From the NCBI GenBank assembly GCA_021798835.1, contig JAJZBQ010000002.1:124001-188000 (forward strand): a stretch of DNA of 64,000 nucleotides, in the 5' to 3' direction. A model generated the notes under the pieces. It saw only the letters and a program-made list of their open reading frames with translations, had not been told where the DNA came from and ran no database searches. The DNA comes from Pseudomonadota bacterium. GTDB lineage: Bacteria > Pseudomonadota > Gammaproteobacteria > Burkholderiales > Ferrovaceae. A program made the position numbers and the translations under genes. Shown here in pieces: positions 9,313 to 19,835 of this stretch; position 1 is the stretch's first letter; each line of letters opens with the position of its first letter.

Positions 9313-10221
9313 TCAAGGGGCAAGGGGCAATCCCAGAGAAGCAGCGGGTTGATCACCCAGAACATGGCCCTCGACCATACGTCCATACCATGAATAAGGC
9401 GTATTGTGGTACAGGATGCGCGTATTTTCCACGGAGAGGGAATAGCGTGGGTCTTGTGGACGTTCATGCGCATCCACGAATGCGGCCACATCCCAAGCCT
9501 CCTGAGTGGATAAAGTCCCTGCCGTTCCCAACGGCATATTGGCCTTGATAAAAGCAGCCGCATGGTCGATACGAGCCATGCCAGCACCCCAGTTAAACGA
9601 TCGCATTCCCCACAGAGGCGGGATCACTACGGTACCATCGGACTTTTTCTCCCCTTCTCCATCCAGTCCGTGACAAGATGCACAATGCGCCACATAGAGA
9701 GTTTTTCCGCGCTCCTGGCTGATACCCTGATCGGGCTTCTGAATTTCAGGAAAACCTCTTTCCGGCAAGACCAACCGACTGGTCGCGTTTCTTCCCATCC
9801 AGGAGGCATACGACTCCAACGCTACCAAAACCGGATCCCCCAAAGGAGGCGCTTTTCCATTCATGCTAAACCGAAAACATTCCTGCAAACGTTCTGCAAA
9901 GGTATTGACGTGGTGATTTTTGGCACGGTATGCCGGATAAGATAAATAGGCTGCCCACAAAGGTGCGGCACCGGCCTTGCGTCCCTTGTCCAAGTGGCAG
10001 TTCTGGCAACTCAAATCGTTGCCGACATAGGCACGCGCATATTTTCCCGTCTCAGAAAAAATCAACTGTCCCTTACGCACCATCTGCCCAAACTCGTCTG
10101 TGGGCATTTCCGCATCACTCGGCAGCGTCGTCGCCAATGCCGTAGTTACCCCTGTAGGCAACCCGCTGGCCACGGTAACAAAACCGGTTGTCAGAAAAAG
10201 TAATAGGATCCAGTGTCTCAT
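9313..10221 (-). CDS. Dihaem cytochrome c, TsdA-like (thiosulfate dehydrogenase family)
   Basis: A 302-residue exported cytochrome: signal peptide at residues 1-30, then two haem sites, CQNCH (72-76) and CASCH (180-184). Between them sits a TsdA-like stretch, PLWAAY to C115 in QECFRFSMNGKAPP. In TsdA a cysteine at this place is the sixth ligand of haem 1; here C115 is 39 residues after H76. M229 in NMPLG, 45 residues after H184, fits the haem 2 methionine. TsdA enzymes interconvert thiosulfate and tetrathionate in the periplasm. The start ATG has AGGAG 7 bases upstream. Substrate is inferred from family. Confidence 0.82.
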   Translation of the reverse strand: MRHWILLLFLTTGFVTVASGLPTGVTTALATTLPSDAEMPTDEFGQMVRKGQLIFSETGKYARAYVGNDLSCQNCHLDKGRKAGAAPLWAAYLSYPAYRAKNHHVNTFAERLQECFRFSMNGKAPPLGDPVLVALESYASWMGRNATSRLVLPERGFPEIQKPDQGISQERGKTLYVAHCASCHGLDGEGEKKSDGTVVIPPLWGMRSFNWGAGMARIDHAAAFIKANMPLGTAGTLSTQEAWDVAAFVDAHERPQDPRYSLSVENTRILYHNTPYSWYGRMVEGHVLGDQPAASLGLPLAP

Positions 10222-10288
10222 GGTTATTCTCCTGTCTTGAGACCCGGCGGTTGGGTAAAACAGCCGGGGCAAATAGGTCATAACCCAT

Positions 10289-10317
10289 ATTTTATGAATC
10301 TTTTATTGATTAGTAAA
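10289..10317 (-). promoter_or_regulatory. Candidate promoter of the TsdA-like cytochrome gene
   Basis: On the minus strand, TTTACT (plus 10312-10317) and TAAAAT (plus 10289-10294) are spaced by exactly 17 bases, giving 4/6 and 5/6 matches to the sigma-70 hexamers. The start would be near 10282, leaving a leader of about 60 bases. The -35 lies inside a 27-base palindrome (10309-10335), suggesting control by a DNA-binding protein. Confidence 0.4.
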
Positions 10318-10335
10318 ATTATTAATTTTACTAAT
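10309..10335. repeat. Perfect 12-base inverted repeat overlapping the cytochrome -35
   Basis: ATTAGTAAAATT, then a 3-base centre, then AATTTTACTAAT: both arms match perfectly. It lies between the end of pyrE and the start of the TsdA-like gene and covers the candidate -35. There is no T-run after it in either direction, so an operator is more likely than a terminator. Confidence 0.6.
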
Positions 10336-10356
10336 TTAATGAAATTAATTCATTAA
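10336..10356. repeat. Second AT-rich inverted repeat, adjacent to the first
   Basis: TTAATGAA, 5 bases, TTCATTAA, directly abutting the larger palindrome on the upstream side of the cytochrome promoter. It could be a second binding site or part of the pyrE 3-prime end. AT-rich short palindromes arise by chance more readily than GC-rich ones. Confidence 0.4.
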
Positions 10357-10376
10357 TTCATCAACGCTAACCATCG

Positions 10377-11030
10377 CTACTCAGCAATCCCATAGGCCGC
10401 ACGATAGGCCTGTACTCGATGCAACACTGCTGACTGTGTCCCCTCCTGTTCCAGATAGGTGACCAGATGTGACAACGTCGCCACAGCCACCACCGGCAAG
10501 CCCCAGTCACGCATGACTTCCTGAGTGGCAGACAATGCGGTCCGGCCCTGCTCCATGCGATCCAATGCAATCACCACCCCCACGGGGGTTGCGTTGACCT
10601 GACGCAACAGATGGACCGATTCGCGCACCGATGTGCCAGCAGAAATCACATCATCGATGATTAGTACCCGCTTCCCCTCTGGAGAGGCCCCGACCAACAT
10701 GCCCCCCTCACCATGATCCTTGATTTCTTTGCGGTTATAAGCAAACGGACGATCATGCCCACGACGTGCCAGCGTCATGGCAATCCCGGCCACCAGGGGA
10801 ATCCCCTTGTAGGCAGGACCAAACAGCAAATCGTGGGGAGGTGCCTGAGCCAAAATGGCATCGGCGTAGAATTCAGACAATTCCGCCAACGTGGATCCCG
10901 TACTAAACAATCCAGCATTGAAAAAATACGGTGAGGTGCGGCCGGCCTTGGTAACAAATTCACCAAAACGTATAACTCCCTGATCCACGGCAAATTTTAT
11001 GAATCGTTCAGAAAATCCTGATTTGGTCAT
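10377..11030 (-). CDS. pyrE: Orotate phosphoribosyltransferase
   Basis: A 217-residue PyrE, which joins orotate and PRPP to form OMP in pyrimidine synthesis. The PRPP-binding motif is VLIIDDVISAGTS, and the flexible-loop region YNRKEIKDHGEGG with its lysines is present, as is FGPAYKGIPL. I start at ATG 11030, which has GAGGA 6 bases upstream; a codon 15 bases earlier is open but has no such site. It stands alone between the cytochrome gene and ampG, with about 69 bases upstream to ampG. Confidence 0.95.
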   Translation of the reverse strand: MTKSGFSERFIKFAVDQGVIRFGEFVTKAGRTSPYFFNAGLFSTGSTLAELSEFYADAILAQAPPHDLLFGPAYKGIPLVAGIAMTLARRGHDRPFAYNRKEIKDHGEGGMLVGASPEGKRVLIIDDVISAGTSVRESVHLLRQVNATPVGVVIALDRMEQGRTALSATQEVMRDWGLPVVAVATLSHLVTYLEQEGTQSAVLHRVQAYRAAYGIAE

Positions 11031-11099
11031 GCTTTTCCTCGTCACTAGATTACAACATTCAACATAAGTAGTTCAGCACCGTCCCGATACGACCTCTCA

Positions 11100-12344
11100 T
11101 CATCCACGATTTGTTGCCACAACACTCAACAGCGCAATGGAAGCACGCAAACGATAGACGAGCCATAAACCAGGCAAAGCCAACAACGTGGCCAGTAAAA
11201 AATAGTTTTCCCACCCACCCCAACTGGCCAGCCATCCCGCCAACGGACCGATGAAGACTCGTCCCAATGCCGCCAATGCCGACAGCAACGCAAATTGCGC
11301 CGCACTATATCGGGGATTACACAATGCCATGAGCATGGCCGCAAACGCCGTCGTTCCCAAACCACTGGTAAAATTTTCAATAAAAACAGCCAGCACCATG
11401 GCACCAAAATGGTGACCCCACGCGGCCAATCCCACAAATGACAATGTGGATAAACCCTGTATCCAGCCAAAACGCCACAAACTCTGGTACAACCCCCAAC
11501 GTAGCATCACGGCCCCCCCCGCCAAACTGCCTAGTATGGTGGCCGCCAACCCTACCCCTTTGTTGACCATCCCCACTTCTGCCAAACCAAAACCCAACCC
11601 GCGCAACAAAAACGCACTGGACAATGCAAAAGCCAGGGCATCACCCAATTTGTACAGCACGATCAACCCCAAAAAGGAAAACGCTGCTGGGCGAGCAAGA
11701 TAATCCTGCCAAGGCATCAGATATCCTCCCTCTTGCCCCAATCCCACTCCCCCACCTGGTTCACGCGCCCACAACGTTGCCATAATTCCGATGCCCATGG
11801 CCGCCACCATGATCTCGTAACTCAAGCGCCAACCCAGACGTGCCGCCAAAATCAAGGCCAGCGCCCCGGCACACAACAGCGCCAACCGGTAACCCAGCAT
11901 GGAGGCGCTGGCTCCCAACCCACGTTCTTCGGGTCGCAGGATATCGGTTCGATACGCATCCACCACCACATCCTGCGTAGCCGAAGCCAACGCCAGCATC
12001 AATGCTATCCCTCCCAACCAATGGGGTGCTGTCGTCCCTGATAGTTGCCCCAACCACCAGATCAAGCCCATCACCAGTAACTGAGTCACGAACATCCACC
12101 CACGCCGGCGACCCAGAATCGGAAAACACCAACGATCCAACCAGGGAGCCCACAAAAATTTCAGGGTATAAGGAAGCCCCATCAGGGTAATCCAGCCGAT
12201 TTCACTCAGTGGAAGCCCTTCTGCTGTCAGACGCGCCTGCAATGTCGCTCCACTCAGCGACAGGGGCAAACCCGAAGAAAAACCCAGCAATCCCACCACC
12301 GCCAATGTTCGCCACCCCTCCCGTGGCCAAGGGGTGGAGGACAC
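11100..12344 (-). CDS. ampG: AmpG-family muropeptide permease (MFS)
   Basis: A 414-residue major-facilitator protein with about 12 membrane helices. The N-terminal GFSSGLPLSLSGATLQARL and the loop W-APWLDRW are typical of AmpG, which imports anhydro-muropeptides for wall recycling. It is shorter than enterobacterial AmpG (491) but within the range of betaproteobacterial members. No ampC, ampR or other recycling gene is adjacent. It begins 4 bases after metW ends and so is probably co-transcribed with the met-gat genes. Confidence 0.83.
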   Translation of the reverse strand: MSSTPWPREGWRTLAVVGLLGFSSGLPLSLSGATLQARLTAEGLPLSEIGWITLMGLPYTLKFLWAPWLDRWCFPILGRRRGWMFVTQLLVMGLIWWLGQLSGTTAPHWLGGIALMLALASATQDVVVDAYRTDILRPEERGLGASASMLGYRLALLCAGALALILAARLGWRLSYEIMVAAMGIGIMATLWAREPGGGVGLGQEGGYLMPWQDYLARPAAFSFLGLIVLYKLGDALAFALSSAFLLRGLGFGLAEVGMVNKGVGLAATILGSLAGGAVMLRWGLYQSLWRFGWIQGLSTLSFVGLAAWGHHFGAMVLAVFIENFTSGLGTTAFAAMLMALCNPRYSAAQFALLSALAALGRVFIGPLAGWLASWGGWENYFLLATLLALPGLWLVYRLRASIALLSVVATNRG

Positions 12345-12348
12345 CGCT

Positions 12349-12936
12349 TTATCCCCGCGCGCGAATACGATAGTAAGCCAGGCTCCCCAGCAGGTTGGGT
12401 AGAAGTTCCACCGTTCTCCCGCTCGCCCCCATGACCCGGCGTTCTATAACCTGAGCCCCAATGCGGACACAAAGTGCCTCAAAATCCCGAAGCGTACAAA
12501 GGTGAACATTAGGCGTGTCATACCACTCATAAGGCATATCAGCAGATTTGGGCATCACCCCTGCCAAAACCTGCCAACGGTGACGCCAATAACCAAAATT
12601 GGGAAAGGTTACAATTCCTTCCTTTCCCACGCGCAACATCTCGCGCAGAATATCTTCCGTATGGCGCATGGCCTGCAAGGTTTGTGACAGGATGACCGTA
12701 TCAAAAGAATCATCGACAAAACCCGACAAACCTTCCTCCAGATTGACTTGCAGCACGTGAACCCCATGGCGAATCGCCGCAACCACACGCTCTGGAACAA
12801 TTTCGATACCATAACCACTGGCCCGCCGTGTCCGTTGCAGATGGGCCATCAACTGACCATCATCGCACCCCAGGTCCAGAACACGGCTATCGAGCGCCAC
12901 ACCCTGAGCGATCATTTCATGATCGGCGCGAATCAT
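12349..12936 (-). CDS. metW: Methionine biosynthesis protein MetW
   Basis: A 195-residue class I SAM-methyltransferase-like protein with [11 protein letters not shown] as glycine-rich motif I and the [14 protein letters not shown] segment typical of MetW. MetW is found next to metX and is needed for full MetX activity in several proteobacteria; no methylation reaction is established. Its ATG overlaps the metX stop as ATGA, showing tight coupling. Confidence 0.93.
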   Translation of the reverse strand: MIRADHEMIAQGVALDSRVLDLGCDDGQLMAHLQRTRRASGYGIEIVPERVVAAIRHGVHVLQVNLEEGLSGFVDDSFDTVILSQTLQAMRHTEDILREMLRVGKEGIVTFPNFGYWRHRWQVLAGVMPKSADMPYEWYDTPNVHLCTLRDFEALCVRIGAQVIERRVMGASGRTVELLPNLLGSLAYYRIRARG

Positions 12937-14084
12937 GAACAACACTCCCGCGCTATCCGCTCCAGATAAGCGCGCATAACGGCGAAATAGTCACTATTTT
13001 CCATCAGAAAAGCATCGTGCCCCTGATTCGAATCAATTTCTGCATAGGTCACAGAAATTCGGTTATCCAGTAACCCCTTAACGATCTCTCGGGACCGCGC
13101 GGGCGAAAAACGCCAGTCCGTCGTAAAAGATACCACCAGAAACTGCGCCTGCGCAACCGACAGCGCACGTGACAAATTCCCCCCGGTACGTCGTGCCGGA
13201 TCAAAATAATCCAGCGCTTTGGTCATGATAAGATACGTATTGGCGTCAAAGCGTTCTGAAAATTTTTTACCCTGATAACGCAAGTAGGATTCGATTTCAA
13301 ACTCCACATCCAGGGAAAAATGGGGTGTCCCGCCCAATAACTCCCTTCCAAATTTGGTCATCATTGCATCATCGCTCAGGTACGTGATGTGGCCGAGCAT
13401 TCGTGCCAGACGCAAACCTCGTTCCGGAATCACCCCATGTGCATAATAATCTCCCCCATGGAAGTGAGGATCACTGGTAATGGCCTGCCGCGCCACTTCA
13501 TTAAAACCGATATTCTGTGCTGACAGGCAGGGGGCCGCCGCAATGATCAGCGCATGACGCACACGTTCAGGAAACGTCAGGGTCCATTGCAGCGCCTGCA
13601 TTCCCCCCAAACTCCCTCCCATCACCGCCGCGAAGACATGAATCCCCAAACGGTCAGCCAGACGAGCCTGGGCATGAACCCAATCTTCAACAGTCAAAAA
13701 TGGGAAACGCGCCCCATGAGGGGATGCCGTCACCGGATCCAGGCTGGCTGGCCCCGTAGATCCATGGCAACCCCCTAAATTGTTCACACCAATCACAAAA
13801 AACCTGCGGGTATCCACAGGTTTTCCGGGACCCACCATGTTATCCCACCAACCCACTGAACGCGGATCCTCAGCATAATGTCCAGCCACATGGTGCGTCC
13901 CGGACAGCGCATGACAGATCAATATCGCATTGCTTTTGCTGGCATTGAGGGTACCGTAGGTTTCATAAACCAATTGATACGGCCCCAGCACCGTTCCGTT
14001 GGACAATGGCAGAGGCTCACTGAAGTGCAACACCTGCGGGAATACCGTCCCGACCGATCCGGCGGGTTCCCTGGGATCGACCAT
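12933..14084 (-). CDS. metX: Homoserine O-acyltransferase MetX
   Basis: A 383-residue alpha/beta-fold acyltransferase that activates homoserine for methionine synthesis. The nucleophile serine lies in [12 protein letters not shown], the aspartate in [12 protein letters not shown] and the histidine in GHDAFL. Related proteins use acetyl-CoA or succinyl-CoA; many betaproteobacterial MetX proteins paired with MetW are succinyltransferases, but I cannot settle it by eye. The start is directly after the gatB stop, and metW follows with an overlap. Confidence 0.94.
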   Translation of the reverse strand: MVDPREPAGSVGTVFPQVLHFSEPLPLSNGTVLGPYQLVYETYGTLNASKSNAILICHALSGTHHVAGHYAEDPRSVGWWDNMVGPGKPVDTRRFFVIGVNNLGGCHGSTGPASLDPVTASPHGARFPFLTVEDWVHAQARLADRLGIHVFAAVMGGSLGGMQALQWTLTFPERVRHALIIAAAPCLSAQNIGFNEVARQAITSDPHFHGGDYYAHGVIPERGLRLARMLGHITYLSDDAMMTKFGRELLGGTPHFSLDVEFEIESYLRYQGKKFSERFDANTYLIMTKALDYFDPARRTGGNLSRALSVAQAQFLVVSFTTDWRFSPARSREIVKGLLDNRISVTYAEIDSNQGHDAFLMENSDYFAVMRAYLERIARECCS

Positions 14085-15524
14085 CTAGTGATTTCCCTTT
14101 AAGCGATCACGCAATAGGGTATTCAGTTGTGCCGGATTGGCACGCCCCCCGCTGGCCTTCATGGCACGCCCAACAAAAAATCCAAAAACCTTTTCCTTTC
14201 CGGAACGGAACTCAGCCACCTGATCGGGATGAGCCGCCATCAGTTCATCGATCAAAGATTCCAGCACCGATAAATCAGAAACCTGCATAAAACCGCGCGC
14301 GGTGATGATCTGATCGGCCTCTCCCCCTTCTTCCCACAAGATTTCGAAAACTTCCTTGGCCATTTTCCCCGACAAGGTTCCATCCTGAATCCGTCTCAAT
14401 AACCCGAGCATTTGAGCCGGTTGCAGCGGACAATGGGAAATTTCTCGATCCGCCCGCTTCAACATGGCTGCCAATTCTCCGGTCATCCAGTTGACAGCCA
14501 GTTTGGGGTCCATCCCTGTCCCTGTCACCAGTTCAAGAAAGTAATTCGCCCATCCGCGTGAAACCGTCAGCAGACCCGCATCATAAGCCGACAAACCCAT
14601 TTGATCCCGCAAGCGTTGCGCCATCTCAGCAGGGAGTTCAGGCAAATGTTGGCGTTCAGCCGCAATCCATGCCTCATCAATGCACAACGGCAATTGATCG
14701 GGATCAGGGAAATAGCGGTAATCCTGGGCATTCTCCTTGGAGCGCATGGCACGAGTTTCATCACGATCGGGATCATAGAGGCGAGTTTCCTGTACTACCG
14801 TGCCTCCGTTCTCAATCCACTCGACCTGACGCTCGAATTCATACTGAATTGCTCTCTCCATGAAGCGGAACGAGTTCAAGTTCTTGATTTCACAACGGGT
14901 ACCAAATTCAACCTGCCCCATAGGACGCACCGATACATTGGCATCACAGCGAAAGGACCCCTCCTGCATATTACCATCACAGATACCAATCCAGGTCACC
15001 AGTTGGTGCAAGGTTCGAGCGTAGGCCACCGCTTCCGCCACGCTGCGCAGCGTGGGTTCGGTCACAATCTCCAGCAAAGGCGTTCCTGCCCGATTCAAGT
15101 CGATCCCTGAACGACCATGAAATGCCTCATGCAGCGACTTACCCGCGTCCTCTTCCAGATGCGCACGAGTCAACGGTACCCGACAGGCTTTCCCTTCCGC
15201 CTGGAAAACTATTTCTCCTCCTTGCACCACCGGATTCTCAAACTGGCTGATCTGGTACCCTTTGGGCAAGTCAGGGTAGAAATAATTCTTGCGGGCAAAC
15301 CATGAACGGCGGCTGATGTTCGCGCCAACCGCGAGACCAAAACGTATGGCGAATGCCACTGCTTGCCGATTCGGGACTGGCAACACCCCCGGCAATGCCA
15401 GATCTACCGCATCGGCATGGACATTGGGATCTGCACCAAAAGCCGTGGAAGACCCAGAAAACATTTTGGAACGGGTCGCCAGTTGCACATGAGTCTCAAG
15501 ACCAATCACCAATTCCCACTTCAT
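14085..15524 (-). CDS. gatB: Asp-tRNA(Asn)/Glu-tRNA(Gln) amidotransferase subunit B
   Basis: A 479-residue GatB starting [15 protein letters not shown] and containing the family signature [16 protein letters not shown] near residue 150 and the tail domain (YqeY-like, about 330-479). GatB binds the mischarged tRNA and catalyses its phosphorylation before amidation with ammonia delivered from GatA. It overlaps gatA by 4 bases. Together with gatA and gatC it forms the complete GatCAB complex. Confidence 0.97.
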   Translation of the reverse strand: MKWELVIGLETHVQLATRSKMFSGSSTAFGADPNVHADAVDLALPGVLPVPNRQAVAFAIRFGLAVGANISRRSWFARKNYFYPDLPKGYQISQFENPVVQGGEIVFQAEGKACRVPLTRAHLEEDAGKSLHEAFHGRSGIDLNRAGTPLLEIVTEPTLRSVAEAVAYARTLHQLVTWIGICDGNMQEGSFRCDANVSVRPMGQVEFGTRCEIKNLNSFRFMERAIQYEFERQVEWIENGGTVVQETRLYDPDRDETRAMRSKENAQDYRYFPDPDQLPLCIDEAWIAAERQHLPELPAEMAQRLRDQMGLSAYDAGLLTVSRGWANYFLELVTGTGMDPKLAVNWMTGELAAMLKRADREISHCPLQPAQMLGLLRRIQDGTLSGKMAKEVFEILWEEGGEADQIITARGFMQVSDLSVLESLIDELMAAHPDQVAEFRSGKEKVFGFFVGRAMKASGGRANPAQLNTLLRDRLKGNH

Positions 15525-16996
15525 CCTCGTTCCCCTCCCTGAACCAGAGCCGGAACCCGCTCATGCCAATCCGTTGCTTGCTGATAGCGATGCGCCACAC
15601 CCAACAAACGAGTTTCGCTCAAGTGAGGCCCAATAATTTGCAAACCTACCGGCAACCCAACTTCATCGAAACCCACGGGAATAGACATCCCCGGAAGTCC
15701 GGCCAGATTGACCCCTATGGTAAAAATATCCGACAAATACATTTCCACCGGATCTCCACCCTTGGCTCCAAACGCAAAAGCCGTGGTCGGCGTGGTGGGT
15801 CCCATCAACACATCACATTGTTCGAATGCTGCCAAAAAATCTTGCTGTATCAACCTTCTCACCCGTTGAGCCTGAAGATAATAGGCATCGTAATACCCCT
15901 TGGAGAGTACATAGGTCCCTGTCAAAATACGGCGCTTGACTTCAGCGCCGAATCCTTCAGCACGCGAACGCGCAATCATTTCCCCCAGATCACCATACTG
16001 ACTGGCACGCCAACCATAACGCACGCCGTCATAACGCGACAGATTGCTGGATGCTTCGGCGGGTGCCAGTACATAGTACACGGGCACAGATAAATCACTA
16101 TGGGGCAAATCCACCACCACTCGGCGAGCCCCCAGCGATTCGTAAACCTCCAGCGCTTCCTCGATTCTTTTCGTCACCGCAACGGAAGTTCCCTCACCAA
16201 AATACTGCCGTGGCAAACCAATGCGCAGTCCTTCCAGGGGGCGCGCCAACTGTGCGGTGAAATCCTCCTCGGGACAAGCCACCGATGTCGCATCACGTGC
16301 ATCAAAACCTGCCATCACCGTCAATCCCAGTGCTATATCTGCCGCACTGGGAGCCATCACACCGCCTTGGTCAAGACTGGAAGCATAAGCGATCATGCCA
16401 TACCGGGAAACACGACCATAGGTGGGTTTGAGTCCGGTAATGCCACACAATGCAGCGGGCTGGCGGATCGAGCCCCCCGTATCACTGGCGGTCGCCAATG
16501 GCGCCAGTCGTGCTGCTACCGCTGCCGCCGACCCTCCAGAACTTCCACCCGGTACCCGATCCGTACTCCAGGGATTGCGTACCGGCCCATAGAATGAGGT
16601 CTCATTGCTTGACCCCATGGCAAACTCGTCCATATTGGTCTTGCCCAGAATCACGGCCCCTGCCTCGTTGAAGCGCTGAATCACATGGGCGTCATACGGA
16701 GCCACAAAGTTGGATAACATGCGCGAACCACAGGTTGTCAACCAACCCGAAGCACAGAAAATATCCTTATGAGCCACCGGGATCCCCATCAAGGGGGTAC
16801 TTTCTCCCCGAGCCAAACGAGCATCGGCAGCCTTGGCCTGAAGCAGAGAGCGCTCCGGATCCACAGTGATAAAACAGCCCAGTGACGAATGAGCAGCCAT
16901 CCGCTCCAGGTAGGTACGGGTCAACTCGACGCTGGAAAACTCACGGGACCGCAACCCCTGTGCCAACGCTGTCAGTGAAGTACGATTCAGATCCAT
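15521..16996 (-). CDS. gatA: Asp-tRNA(Asn)/Glu-tRNA(Gln) amidotransferase subunit A
   Basis: A 491-residue amidase-signature enzyme. The catalytic Ser-cisSer-Lys set is visible: lysine in PVAHKD (about residue 77) and the serines in [15 protein letters not shown] and [13 protein letters not shown]. GatA hydrolyses glutamine and channels ammonia to GatB. It begins 8 bases after gatC and overlaps gatB by 4 bases. Confidence 0.97.
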   Translation of the reverse strand: MDLNRTSLTALAQGLRSREFSSVELTRTYLERMAAHSSLGCFITVDPERSLLQAKAADARLARGESTPLMGIPVAHKDIFCASGWLTTCGSRMLSNFVAPYDAHVIQRFNEAGAVILGKTNMDEFAMGSSNETSFYGPVRNPWSTDRVPGGSSGGSAAAVAARLAPLATASDTGGSIRQPAALCGITGLKPTYGRVSRYGMIAYASSLDQGGVMAPSAADIALGLTVMAGFDARDATSVACPEEDFTAQLARPLEGLRIGLPRQYFGEGTSVAVTKRIEEALEVYESLGARRVVVDLPHSDLSVPVYYVLAPAEASSNLSRYDGVRYGWRASQYGDLGEMIARSRAEGFGAEVKRRILTGTYVLSKGYYDAYYLQAQRVRRLIQQDFLAAFEQCDVLMGPTTPTTAFAFGAKGGDPVEMYLSDIFTIGVNLAGLPGMSIPVGFDEVGLPVGLQIIGPHLSETRLLGVAHRYQQATDWHERVPALVQGGERG

Positions 16997-17003
16997 GCCG
17001 AGG

Positions 17004-17297
17004 TCATTCCATTACGTTGGGGACAAGGTACAAACCATCAACCAATTCCGGTGCCAGAGACTGAAATAGATCACGCTGATTCTGGCTGGTCACTTCATCT
17101 TCACGCAATCGCATACAATGATCAAACGCTTGCGCCAGAGGCTCGATAGCGCGCGTATCTACTTCTTGTAAACGATCGATAAGCGTCAGAATACTGTCAA
17201 ACTGATCCGGCAAACTTGCCCGTTCAAGCGCATTCAGTTCCAGCCCAGATAGTCTGGCCAAAACCGTCAGAGTGTTTTCATCAAGAGAATCCGCCAC
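17004..17297 (-). CDS. gatC: Asp-tRNA(Asn)/Glu-tRNA(Gln) amidotransferase subunit C
   Basis: A 97-residue GatC, the small subunit that wraps GatA and GatB together. The N-terminal [10 protein letters not shown] and the central IDRLQEVDT and EPLAQAF are family features. The start codon is GTG with a G-rich stretch just upstream. It is the first gene of the gatCAB-metX-metW-ampG transcript and is divergent from mreB. Confidence 0.94.
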   Translation of the reverse strand: MADSLDENTLTVLARLSGLELNALERASLPDQFDSILTLIDRLQEVDTRAIEPLAQAFDHCMRLREDEVTSQNQRDLFQSLAPELVDGLYLVPNVME

Positions 17298-17311
17298 ACC
17301 ATCCCCCGTAG

Positions 17312-18415
<1,104 letters not shown>

Positions 18416-18445
18416 CTTGGCCCGCTGCGGCACATCGTTGGTGAC

Positions 18446-19303
18446 ATGTCGCGATTCAAATCTCATCCCGGTAAACTGTTTGCCAGCACTCCGCCACAGT
18501 GGCTCAAGAGCGGGCTGTATGCCCTGCTGGCCTTGATTTGCCTGATTCTCGATCAGCACCAGCACCGCTTGGAAGCATTCCGTCAAACCCTGCATGTCTG
18601 GACGTTGCCCCTGCAAGAAATTGCCAATCTCCCCATGTTGACCGGCCATACCTTGCAACAACATTTGGTCACCACCGAGCAATTGCAACGCCAAAACGAG
18701 GTTCTGCAACGACGTATTCTGCAACAAGCCGATGCGGTGCACCAGGTACAGGTATTACAGCGCCAACTGTCGCAACTACGCGCACTGATAAATCTCAAGG
18801 ACTCCCCTCAGTTTCCATCGCATCTGTGTCGTGTACTAGGCACTCCGGCCAACCCCTACATACAGAAATTGCGCATCGAAGGAGGAAGCCAATCGATTGC
18901 CCTCGGCTCCCCAGTGCTCACGGATCAGGGACTGTTGGGCCAGGTCACCGAAGTTTTTCCAGAAGAAAGCGAAGTCACCCTCATCAGCAACCGTGACCTC
19001 ACCGTACCCGTTGAAGTCGAGCGTACCGGATTACGAACTCTGGCCGTTGGCAGCGGTTATCAGGGTGAACTATGGCTACCTTACGTGCCTTCCGGAACCG
19101 ACTTGCAGAAGGGAGATGTGCTGCTGACTTCCGGCATAGATGGGCTCTATCCACGTGGACTGACCGTGGGAACGGTGATCTCCGTGACACGCCACCGTTC
19201 CACTGCCTTTGCAGAAGTCAAGGTCCATACCAATCTAGGGGTAGACAGTTACTCTCTGGTGCTGGTCACGACTCCGGCACACCCCACGACGCCCCCCGAA
19301 TAG
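18446..19303 (+). CDS. mreC: Rod-shape-determining protein MreC
   Basis: A 285-residue bitopic membrane protein: one helix at about residues 25-42, then a coiled coil (about 65-115) and the periplasmic beta-barrel domain containing GLLGQVTEVFPEESEVTLISN and KGDVLLTSGIDGLYPRGL. MreC links MreB and MreD to PBP2 and is thought to switch PBP2-RodA into the active state. The gene begins 30 bases after mreB. Confidence 0.95.
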   Translation: MSRFKSHPGKLFASTPPQWLKSGLYALLALICLILDQHQHRLEAFRQTLHVWTLPLQEIANLPMLTGHTLQQHLVTTEQLQRQNEVLQRRILQQADAVHQVQVLQRQLSQLRALINLKDSPQFPSHLCRVLGTPANPYIQKLRIEGGSQSIALGSPVLTDQGLLGQVTEVFPEESEVTLISNRDLTVPVEVERTGLRTLAVGSGYQGELWLPYVPSGTDLQKGDVLLTSGIDGLYPRGLTVGTVISVTRHRSTAFAEVKVHTNLGVDSYSLVLVTTPAHPTTPPE

Positions 19304-19307
19304 ACAG

Positions 19308-19826
19308 ATGGATTCTCTCACCCCTCAGATCCCCGCCGCCTTGCGTCAAACCGCATCATCGAGCCGCATTCTGCTCAGTTTTTTGGTAGGTTTTTTGATT
19401 CTGTTGCTCCCCTGGCATGGCATGGGTTTATGGTTCCGCCCTGATCTGTTAGGACTTCTGATCATTTACTGGGGAGTTTACGAACCCTATGCGGTCGGAA
19501 CCGGGACCGCTTTCTTGCTTGGATTTCTGATGGATTTTGCCGAAAGTCATGTATTTGGAATCCATGGCCTGACCTACTCTCTACTCTATTTTTTGATTCA
19601 GTTCTACCGCGTACGCATCCTGTCGTTCTACCGTCTCAATCAGATGCTACACGTCTGGGTACTGCTGGCAGTCAGCCAATGGGCTGAATACCTGATCAAC
19701 GGAATATTGGGGTACATCTGGCCCGCATGGCCACTCTGGCTGTTTCCCCCGCTCACTGGGGCCATTCTCTGGTTGATGCTGCCCCTGTTTCCAGATCGTT
19801 CTCCTCGTCCTGTTTCTCCCACCTAG
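19308..19826 (+). CDS. mreD: Rod-shape-determining protein MreD
   Basis: A 172-residue protein with five or six membrane helices and the typical MreD pattern of RPDLLGLLIIYWGVYEPYAVG and LGFLMDFAESHVFGIHGLTY. MreD is the integral membrane partner of MreC in the elongation complex. It lies 4 bases after mreC and 9 bases before mrdA. Confidence 0.93.
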   Translation: MDSLTPQIPAALRQTASSSRILLSFLVGFLILLLPWHGMGLWFRPDLLGLLIIYWGVYEPYAVGTGTAFLLGFLMDFAESHVFGIHGLTYSLLYFLIQFYRVRILSFYRLNQMLHVWVLLAVSQWAEYLINGILGYIWPAWPLWLFPPLTGAILWLMLPLFPDRSPRPVSPT

Positions 19827-19835
19827 AATCACAGC

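Noticed and set aside
10336-10376. Rho-independent terminator for pyrE
   Set aside because: The hairpins here are AT-only with no following U-run in the pyrE transcript; an operator fits better.
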